DNA of 11,076 nt, from contig DATEVB010000194.1 of NCBI GenBank assembly GCA_035282865.1, positions 1 through 11,076 of the forward strand, read 5' to 3'. This DNA is from UBA4744 sp035282865. GTDB lineage: Bacteria > Actinomycetota > Acidimicrobiia > Spongiisociales > UBA4744. Shown here one piece after another: positions 5,858 through 11,076 of this stretch (the stretch's first letter is position 1; every line of letters starts with the position of its first letter). The translations under genes and the position numbers were made by a program. The notes under the pieces were generated by a model that was given only the letters and a program-made list of their open reading frames with translations, ran no database searches and was not told the origin of the DNA.

Positions 5858-8269
5858 ATGGGTATCCCGATCAAACGGGTTGCGGTTCTCGGGGCCGGAG
5901 TCATGGGACAGGGCATTGCCGCCCACCTCGCCAACGCCGGCATCCCTTCCTATCTCTTCGATATCGCACCCGGAGAGTTGACGCAGCAGGAGCAGGAACG
6001 GGGTCTCTCCCTCGATGATCGCCCGGTTCGCAACCGGTTTGCGATAGCAGGCCTCGCCTCCATCGACAAGTCGACACCGCCGTTGCTGTACACCAAGGAC
6101 CTCGCCAGGCTCATCACTCCGTGCAACTACGAAGACGACGCCGAGAAACTGGCCGGGTGCGACTGGATCGTCGAAGTGGTGGTCGAGCGACTCGACGTGA
6201 AACGCAAGGTTTTCGAGATGGTCGAAGAGCACCGCCGGCCGGGAAGCGTCGTGTCTTCCAACACCTCAGGGCTCTCGGTAGCCGACATGGCCGAGGGACG
6301 CAGCGAGGAGTTCCGGCGTCACTTCATGGTGACTCATTTCTTCAATCCGGTCCGCTACATGCGCCTCCTCGAGATGGTCCCCTGCGATGACACCGACCCC
6401 GATCTGTTCCGGGCGATGGCCGAATTCGGAGAGCACGTACTGGGGAAGGGCATCGTCTACGGCAAGGACACTCCCAACTTCGTTGGTAACCGCATCGGCA
6501 CGTTCGGCATGACCTCTGTGTTCCACTGGATGGGTGAATTCGGTCTGGGCGTCACCGAGACCGACAAGATCTTTGGACCGGCGTTGGGCCGGCCCAAGTC
6601 TGCCGTGTTCCGGACCGCCGACGTTGTCGGTCTCGACACGATGGCCCATGTGCTAACAACGGTCGCCGAGTCGTGCCCCGACGATCCGTGGCATGAGCGG
6701 TTCCGAATCCCGGCAGTCATGCAGAGCCTCATCGACAAGGGGGCTCTGGGCGAGAAGAGCGGTGCAGGCTTCTACAAGAAGACCCGCGACGCGTCTGGAA
6801 CTCGACAGATCGCCGTCCTGAATCTCGACACCCTCGAGTATGAAGAGCAACCGAACGTCCGCTTCGATGCGATCGGCGCGACCCGCAACCTCGAGGAGGC
6901 CGACGACAAGATCCGCGCAATGGTGTGGTTCGACGACGACGCCGGACGGTTCGCCTGGAAGGTCACCGCCGAGACCTGCCTCTACTCGGCCGAACTCCTC
7001 GGCGAGATCGCCGACGACATCGTCAATATCGACAGGGCGCTCCGCTGGGGCTTCAACTACGAAAGCGGGCCATTCGAGACGTGGGATGCGATCGGCCTCG
7101 AAGACTCCGTGAAGCGGATGAAGGACGAGGGAATGGCGGTCCCGCAGGTCGTCGACACCCTCCTGGCCAAAGGGGAGGGATCCTGGTATGTCCGCCTGGA
7201 CGGCGTGGCCTACTACTGGGACGTGGAGAAGGAGGGCTATTTCCCGGTGCCGGTCGCCGACCGGCAGATCTCCCTCGCCAGTCTGACCGATCGGGGCAAG
7301 GTGCTCGATCGCAATGAGGGCGCCACCCTCTACGACCTGGGCGATCGGATCGGTTTGGTCGAGTTCCACACCAAGATGAACTCGATCGACGCCCAGATCA
7401 TCGAGATGCTCAACAATGCCTGCGACCGGGTGAACAACGGCAACCTGGACGGGTTGGTGATCGGGAACGAGGCGCCCAACTTCTCGGTCGGTGCCAACAT
7501 CGGGCTGGTTGGCATGCTGGTCATGGCCGGCATGTGGGATGAGGTTGACCAAGCCATTGGGGGCATCCAGGACGCCTACATGAAGATGAAGTACTGTGCC
7601 GGGCCGGTCGTGGTGGCACCACGGGGCATGGCGCTGGGAGGTGGTTGCGAGGCCGTCATGCACGGGGTTGCCGTACGCGCCTCTGCCGAGACGTACCTCG
7701 GCCAGGTCGAGTTGGGCGTGGGGTTGATCCCGGCCGGAGGCGGCTGCAAGGAAATGGCCTTCCGCTTCTACGGGAGTGCCCCGGGATCAGTGAAGCCCAA
7801 TTTGTTCCCGCTGATGGAGCACGTTTTCAGGACGATCGGGACGGGCACCGTCTCCGGCAGCGCCGAGGAAGGTCGCGCCCTCGGGTTCTTGCGGCAGACC
7901 GACAAGGTGACCCTCAATCCCGACAATGTCCTGGCCGACGCAAAAGCAGATGTGCTGGCCATGCTCGCCACCGGTTACAAACCTCCTATGCCGACCACCG
8001 TCCAGGTGCCGGGCCGGGACGGCATCGCCACGCTCAAGGTGGCGGCCCACGGCATGCGTGGCGGCGGCTACATCAGCGAATACGACGAGTATCTCGCCCG
8101 CAAGCTCGCCCATGTGATCTGCGGGGGCGATGTACCACCGGGCACGGCGCGAACGGAACAGGACTTCCTGGACCTGGAGCGGGCCGCCTTCCTCGAACTC
8201 TGTCACGAGGAGAAGACCATGGCCCGGATCCAGCACATGCTGGCCACCGGCAAGCCACTCCGGAATTAG
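5858..8269 (+). CDS. fadN: FadN-type 3-hydroxyacyl-CoA dehydrogenase/enoyl-CoA hydratase
   Basis: An 803-residue bifunctional beta-oxidation enzyme that hydrates trans-2-enoyl-CoA and oxidises the L-3-hydroxyacyl-CoA with NAD. The dehydrogenase half comes first: a Rossmann motif GAGVMGQG at 12-19, SSNTSG near 140, and a catalytic pair H160 and E172 in THFFNPVRYMRLLE, spaced as H158/E170 in human HAD. A helical dehydrogenase C-terminal region follows. The crotonase half is C-terminal: oxyanion-hole segment FSVGAN at 542-547, E598 in GGGCEA and E618 in VELGVG, twenty residues apart like E144/E164 of enoyl-CoA hydratase. This dehydrogenase-first order is that of Bacillus FadN, the reverse of E. 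coli FadB. A thiolase gene starts 49 bases downstream, forming a fadNA operon. The fadE partner of Bacillus is not in the window. Confidence 0.95.
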   Translation: MGIPIKRVAVLGAGVMGQGIAAHLANAGIPSYLFDIAPGELTQQEQERGLSLDDRPVRNRFAIAGLASIDKSTPPLLYTKDLARLITPCNYEDDAEKLAGCDWIVEVVVERLDVKRKVFEMVEEHRRPGSVVSSNTSGLSVADMAEGRSEEFRRHFMVTHFFNPVRYMRLLEMVPCDDTDPDLFRAMAEFGEHVLGKGIVYGKDTPNFVGNRIGTFGMTSVFHWMGEFGLGVTETDKIFGPALGRPKSAVFRTADVVGLDTMAHVLTTVAESCPDDPWHERFRIPAVMQSLIDKGALGEKSGAGFYKKTRDASGTRQIAVLNLDTLEYEEQPNVRFDAIGATRNLEEADDKIRAMVWFDDDAGRFAWKVTAETCLYSAELLGEIADDIVNIDRALRWGFNYESGPFETWDAIGLEDSVKRMKDEGMAVPQVVDTLLAKGEGSWYVRLDGVAYYWDVEKEGYFPVPVADRQISLASLTDRGKVLDRNEGATLYDLGDRIGLVEFHTKMNSIDAQIIEMLNNACDRVNNGNLDGLVIGNEAPNFSVGANIGLVGMLVMAGMWDEVDQAIGGIQDAYMKMKYCAGPVVVAPRGMALGGGCEAVMHGVAVRASAETYLGQVELGVGLIPAGGGCKEMAFRFYGSAPGSVKPNLFPLMEHVFRTIGTGTVSGSAEEGRALGFLRQTDKVTLNPDNVLADAKADVLAMLATGYKPPMPTTVQVPGRDGIATLKVAAHGMRGGGYISEYDEYLARKLAHVICGGDVPPGTARTEQDFLDLERAAFLELCHEEKTMARIQHMLATGKPLRN

Positions 8270-8305
8270 CCGTGGCACATCATCGGTTGGTTCAAAGGAC
8301 AGAAC

Positions 8306-8311
8306 AAGGAG
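8306..8311 (+). promoter_or_regulatory. Ribosome binding site that sets the fadA start
   Basis: AAGGAG lies seven bases before the ATG at 8319. The frame is open further upstream across the fadN end, but this site and the conserved thiolase N-terminus place the start here. Confidence 0.8.
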
Positions 8312-8318
8312 CACACGC

Positions 8319-9473
8319 ATGAACACAGGAGTCGTCATCACCCACGCCTACCGCACGGCGGTCGGCAAAGCCAATCGGGGCAGTCTGCGCCAGACCCGAC
8401 CGGACGAACTGCTCGGGTTGCTGATGCAGGGATTCCTGGAACGAGTGCCCACCCTCGAGCCGTCGGATATCGACGACGTGATCATCGGCTGCGCGATGCC
8501 GGAAGGCGAGCAGGGCATGAACGTCGCTCGTATCGCGGCGTTGCGGGCCGGTTTGCCGGTGGAAGTCCCCGGTATGACCATGAACCGGTTCTGCAGTTCC
8601 GGGCTGCAGACGCTGGCCAGCGGCGCCGCCCAGATTCAGGCCGGATGGTCCGACATCGTCCTCACCGGTGGGGTCGAATCGATGTCGATGGTACCGATGA
8701 GCGGCAACAAACCAACCCTGAACCCGTGGCTGGCGGAGAACTTCCCGGAGGCATACGAATCGATGGGCATGACCAGCGAGATCGTCGCCGAACGGTACGG
8801 CGTGACCCGCCACGACCAGGACGAATTCGCGCTCGAGTCCAACAATCGGGCTCTGGCGGCGATCCGGGCCGGACGATTCATCGATGAGATCATTCCCATC
8901 GAGACCGACCTCGACGGCAAGACGATTGTGTTCGACACGGACGAAGGCCCCCGGGCCAGCACTCTGGAAGGGCTCGGCCGGCTCGGGCCGGCTTTCAAGG
9001 TGAACGGCACGTCGACCGCCGGCAACTCGTCGCAGGTGTCGGACGGGGCGGCCCTGGAACTGCTCATGACCGCCGCCAAAGCGAAGAAACTGGGGTTTTC
9101 CCCATTGGCGGAACTGGTTACCTATCAGGTGGCAGGCGTACACCCATCCGAGATGGGGATCGGTCCATCGGTTGCCATTCCCAAGGCTCTCGACAAGGCC
9201 GGGCTCTCCGTGAAGGACATCGGTCTCATCGAGCTGAACGAAGCCTTCGCCAGCCAGGCCCTCTACTGCGTACGAGAACTCGGTATCGACTCGAAGCTGG
9301 TCAATGTCAATGGTGGCGCCATCGCTCTCGGCCATCCCCTCGGCTGCACGGGCGCCAAACTGACCGCGACCTTGCTGCATGAGATGAGGCGGCGGGAGGT
9401 CGAGTACGGGATCGTTTCGATGTGTATCGGTGGCGGCATGGGCGCCGCGGCGATCTTCAAACGGGTGTCGTAA
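8319..9473 (+). CDS. fadA: Acetyl-CoA C-acyltransferase (3-ketoacyl-CoA thiolase)
   Basis: A 384-residue thiolase that cleaves 3-ketoacyl-CoA with CoA to give acetyl-CoA and a shortened acyl-CoA, the last step of beta-oxidation. The acyl-accepting cysteine is C92 in NRFCSSGLQT. The other active-site residues are N308 in NEAF, H339 in GHPLGCTGA and C369 in SMCIGGGMG, so the catalytic set is complete. Length is normal for degradative thiolases. It follows fadN by 49 bases with its own AAGGAG, so co-transcription and a working FadN/FadA pair are likely. A kinase relic on the opposite strand ends three bases after its stop codon, with no clear terminator between them. Confidence 0.96.
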   Translation: MNTGVVITHAYRTAVGKANRGSLRQTRPDELLGLLMQGFLERVPTLEPSDIDDVIIGCAMPEGEQGMNVARIAALRAGLPVEVPGMTMNRFCSSGLQTLASGAAQIQAGWSDIVLTGGVESMSMVPMSGNKPTLNPWLAENFPEAYESMGMTSEIVAERYGVTRHDQDEFALESNNRALAAIRAGRFIDEIIPIETDLDGKTIVFDTDEGPRASTLEGLGRLGPAFKVNGTSTAGNSSQVSDGAALELLMTAAKAKKLGFSPLAELVTYQVAGVHPSEMGIGPSVAIPKALDKAGLSVKDIGLIELNEAFASQALYCVRELGIDSKLVNVNGGAIALGHPLGCTGAKLTATLLHEMRRREVEYGIVSMCIGGGMGAAAIFKRVS

Positions 9474-9475
9474 AC

Positions 9476-9780
9476 ATCTAGACCTTCAGGTACCGCCGGC
9501 GAGATGCCACGCGCCGGGTCCCGCAAGCTCGACGATAGCTTGTTTGGCATGCTCGTTTGCCTGGGCGACGAGTTGACGTCGCTGCCACCGGGTCGACATC
9601 GAGCTTCTCCTTGGCCATACCCAGTCCCATCGCCGGCGCAACGAGTCGCTGCCGGGCGCCGTGGTCAAGGTTTCGTTCGATCTGGCGACGCTCGTACTCG
9701 GCGGCGTCGAGACCTTGCTTCCGGCTGACCCGCAAGCCCTGGACCTCGGCGCTAAGCCGGGCCGACCGCGTAGCCTGAAG
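9476..9780 (-). pseudogene. Relic of a NarL/LiaS-class sensor histidine kinase (HisKA_3 domain)
   Basis: Read on the minus strand, three frames in succession give one 101-residue HisKA_3 dimerisation/phosphoacceptor domain. Frame one gives DAAEYERRQIERNLDHG and continues through ARQRLVAPAMGLGMAKEKL to DVDPVAA. Frame two gives RQLVAQANEHAKQAIVEL. Frame three gives RDPARGISPAVPEGLD. Single extra bases near 9579 and 9524 account for both shifts; removing them leaves exactly 101 codons. The family phosphoacceptor box is RDLHDGAQQR, but here it reads RNLDHGARQR (residues 36-45), with His and Asp swapped. Sensor, membrane and ATPase regions are missing: homology stops at the fadA stop codon on one side and the macro-gene start on the other. 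No protein can be made, so this is a dead remnant of a two-component sensor. The homology is recognised by eye, not searched. Confidence 0.82.
9771..9776 (+). promoter_or_regulatory. Possible leaderless -10 box (TAGCCT) for the macro-domain gene
   Basis: TAGCCT fits TANNNT and ends six bases before the ATG at 9783, the spacing expected when transcription starts at the A of the start codon. The gene has no convincing Shine-Dalgarno, which agrees. No clear -35 is seen. The box lies inside the kinase relic, so the relic may supply the promoter. Confidence 0.35.
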
Positions 9781-9782
9781 TC

Positions 9783-10346
9783 ATGGACATCATTGCTCAT
9801 CGCCGCGTAGGCCAAGCTCACGTGTTCGTCGTCCAGGGAGACCTGACCGGTCAGCCGGTCGAGGCCATCGTCAACGCCGCCAACGAGAACCTTGCTCATG
9901 GTGGAGGTATTGCCGCCGCCATAGTCGGAGCGGGCGGCCGAGTCATTCAGGAGGAGTCGGATCATTGGGTCCGGGAGCACGGTCCGGTCGGCAGGGGCCA
10001 GGCAGCCGTGACGACGGGTGGGGCCCTGCAAGCCTCGCATGTCGTGCACGTGGTCGGGCCCCTCTATCAGGTTGGCGCCGACAACGAGGGGGTGCTTCGA
10101 GACGCAACGATTGCGGCCTTGGAAGCCGCCGCTTCGATGGCAGTTCGATCCGTTGCGTTCCCGGCCATCTCGGCGGGCATCTTCGGCTATCCGCGTGGCG
10201 ACGCAACCAGGGTGATAGCAGCCGCAGTCGTCGGCTGGCTGGCCGACCACCCCGGGGTGGTCGAAGAGGTGCGTCTGGTCGGGTTTGATATCGCAACAGC
10301 CCGGGATTTCGCCAAGGGTCTCGATGCCACGACGGAACCCGCCTGA
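9783..10346 (+). CDS. Macro-domain ADP-ribose-binding protein, Af1521-like
   Basis: A 187-residue cytoplasmic protein made almost entirely of one macro domain, which binds ADP-ribose or O-acetyl-ADP-ribose and often removes ADP-ribose from proteins or nucleic acids. Visible motifs are VVQGDLT (16-22, with D20 at the adenine-binding position), the loop NAANENLAHGGGIAAAI (31-47), and the second phosphate loop PAISAGIFGYP (127-137). In MacroD/YmdB-type hydrolases the first loop reads GGGVDGAI with a catalytic Asp; here alanine takes that place, as in the Af1521 group. Deacetylase or hydrolase activity by the MacroD mechanism is therefore doubtful, while ligand binding looks intact. No ADP-ribosyltransferase gene is nearby. 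The kinase relic abuts its start and a RAM-domain gene follows after 67 bases. A TAGCCT box six bases upstream suggests leaderless expression. Confidence 0.92.
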   Translation: MDIIAHRRVGQAHVFVVQGDLTGQPVEAIVNAANENLAHGGGIAAAIVGAGGRVIQEESDHWVREHGPVGRGQAAVTTGGALQASHVVHVVGPLYQVGADNEGVLRDATIAALEAAASMAVRSVAFPAISAGIFGYPRGDATRVIAAAVVGWLADHPGVVEEVRLVGFDIATARDFAKGLDATTEPA

Positions 10347-10413
10347 GGAGACTGCTGGACGACGGGCCGGGCATGGACGAGAATCAGGAAGGCCGACGAA
10401 GGGATAGATCTCG

Positions 10414-10647
10414 ATGGTGGCAGCCTATGTACTCATTCAGACCGATGTCGGCCGGGCGGCCGAGGTCGCCGCGACGCTGGCCGGACTGGCCGGTGTAACG
10501 ATGGCGGCGCCGGTTGCCGGACCATACGACGTCATCGCCAAGATCGAGGCGGACAGCGTCGATATGCTCGGCAAGTTGGTTGTGTCGAAGATTCAGGGTG
10601 TCGAGGGCATCACTCGAACGTTGACCTGCCCGATCGTGCTTCTGTAG
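10414..10647 (+). CDS. Stand-alone Lrp/AsnC ligand-binding (RAM) domain protein
   Basis: A 77-residue protein that is only the C-terminal alpha/beta effector-binding domain of Lrp/AsnC regulators (RAM domain), without the DNA-binding helix-turn-helix. The start AAYVLIQTDVG, the central turn GPYDVIAKIEA (36-46) and the final strand ITRTLTCPIVL fit the family. Such free-standing domains form ring-like oligomers and may bind amino acids or modulate full-length Lrp proteins; the ligand here is unknown. GAAGGG upstream (10398-10403) is a somewhat distant ribosome site, about ten bases from the ATG. It lies 67 bases after the macro-domain gene on the same strand and could share its transcript. No full-length Lrp gene is in the window. 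Confidence 0.88.
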   Translation: MVAAYVLIQTDVGRAAEVAATLAGLAGVTMAAPVAGPYDVIAKIEADSVDMLGKLVVSKIQGVEGITRTLTCPIVLL

Positions 10648-10801
10648 CAGCCCCTCGGCGACGCGACACCATCGGCATCAGCCGTCGTCGTGAGCCGCGC
10701 CTCCTCAAGCTCGGCCGGCCGTCACCTTGTCTTCTCGCGACGAACCACCCGACGACATCGGACAACGCGTCCCATCACAAAACGACAGGAATCGACACAA
10801 A

Positions 10802-10951
10802 ATGGGAGGACACATCGCCAAGAAAGGCAACAGTTACTACGCCGCCGTCTACGAAGGTGTCAACACGTTTGGGACTTGGACGGACCCCGGGGATGTAGCT
10901 GGAGGGTTCTATTCCTCGACCGTGATCGGCAGGAGCATCCCCGCCTCGTAG
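10802..10951 (+). pseudogene. Truncated N-terminus of a tyrosine recombinase (phage-type integrase)
   Basis: The first twenty or so residues (10802-10863), MGGHIAKKGNSYYAAVYEG, match the arm-DNA-binding N-terminus common in actinobacterial phage or element integrases, where a DPxTGxxRRRW-type stretch normally follows. Here the reading changes to unrelated sequence (NTFGTWTDPG onward) and stops at 10951, so the catalytic domain with its R-H-R-Y residues is absent. The end of the frame overlaps the 3' end of the cupredoxin gene on the other strand. AGGA lies 11 bases before the ATG, a poor site. It is probably debris from an integrated element. The match covers few residues and is recognised by eye, so confidence is moderate. 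The preceding 10648-10801 has no tRNA, gene or clear terminator. Confidence 0.55.
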
Positions 10952-11076
10952 TGACCCTCAACGTGGCACGCCAACTCCAGCGGACCGGCGAGGTCGTCGG
11001 ACGTAAAGGTGTAGTCGAAAGAGGCCGTAGCGCCGGGCGGAAGATCTTCCTCTTCCACCATGCCCAGGGCCATCGC
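10909..11076 (-). CDS. Cupredoxin-domain protein, C-terminal part (runs off the window)
   Basis: An open frame enters from the right edge and ends at a TAG (10909-10911), giving the last 55 residues of a protein. It ends in a cupredoxin fold: strand GATASFDYTF (15-24 of the visible part), then LELACHVEGHYEAGMLLPITV (34-53, in which GMLLPITV is the closing strand). C37, H42 and M47 form a Cys-x4-His-x4-Met set of type-1 copper ligands, as in rusticyanin and auracyanin; the fourth ligand, a histidine, would lie upstream outside the window. The protein probably carries electrons or binds copper outside the cytoplasm, but its signal peptide and full domain make-up are not visible. Third codon positions are G/C-rich, supporting a real gene. 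Confidence 0.85.
   Translation of the reverse strand, partial: AMALGMVEEEDLPPGATASFDYTFTSDDLAGPLELACHVEGHYEAGMLLPITVEE

Noticed and set aside
6653..7663. 336-codon minus-strand open frame inside fadN
   Set aside because: It mirrors the codon pattern of fadN and has no recognisable motif or ribosome site.
8130..8318. In-frame upstream extension of fadA overlapping the fadN end
   Set aside because: AAGGAG at 8306-8311 and the conserved thiolase N-terminus fix the start at 8319; the extension is the fadN 3' end read in another frame.
8292..9380. 362-codon minus-strand open frame inside fadA
   Set aside because: It is antisense to an intact thiolase with all catalytic residues; the translated product is His/Gly/Arg-rich without domain features.
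9557..9778. Plus-strand open frames between fadA and the macro gene
   Set aside because: They are antisense to the histidine-kinase relic, which explains the codon bias, and their products resemble nothing.
10885..10892. CCCCGGGG palindrome as a terminator
   Set aside because: It has no loop and no T run; such a palindrome is unremarkable in GC-rich sequence.

Overview
The window is GC-rich bacterial DNA. Coding sequences show strong G/C bias at third codon positions, and several genes have AAGGAG/AGGAGG-type ribosome sites. A homodimeric-type pyruvate dehydrogenase E1, TANNNT boxes set very close to start codons (possible leaderless transcripts), a NarL/LiaS-class histidine kinase relic and an actinobacterial-style integrase N-terminus together suggest a high-GC Actinomycetota, perhaps a deep lineage such as Acidimicrobiia. 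That placement is inference; no rRNA or other taxonomic marker is present.

Positions 1-3846 hold central metabolism. A serine racemase-like threonine/serine dehydratase (minus strand, 68-1018) is divergent from a full-length homodimeric pyruvate dehydrogenase E1 (aceE, 1156-3846), with 137 bp between them. The E2 and E3 subunits of the complex are not here. Positions 3847-4069 separate convergent genes and hold nothing firm.

Positions 4070-5734 hold less well known genes. An uncharacterised P-loop NTPase or kinase-like protein lies on the minus strand. Just upstream of it on the same strand is a possible 53-residue protein with a CPSCG knuckle. Divergent from both is a membrane-anchored LiaF-C-terminal-like protein.

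Positions 5858-9473 form a two-gene beta-oxidation operon. It encodes a FadN-type 3-hydroxyacyl-CoA dehydrogenase/enoyl-CoA hydratase fusion and a FadA-type thiolase, which together carry out the last three steps of the cycle. The acyl-CoA dehydrogenase is not in the window. A promoter-like segment with three GGACC/GGTCC half-sites precedes fadN.

Positions 9474-11076 mix relics and small genes. First comes a decayed dimerisation/phosphoacceptor domain of a sensor histidine kinase on the minus strand, with two single-base insertions and a transposed His-Asp pair. An Af1521-like macro-domain gene starts immediately beyond it, possibly leaderless, followed by a stand-alone Lrp/AsnC ligand-binding (RAM) domain gene. 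After these lies a short tyrosine-recombinase N-terminal remnant. The window ends inside a cupredoxin gene on the minus strand whose type-1 copper ligands are visible. I see no CRISPR array, tRNA, rRNA or intact mobile element, and no convincing new multigene system. The most noteworthy items are the kinase relic, the hidden CPSCG mini-gene beside the orphan P-loop gene, and the operator-like repeat before fadN.
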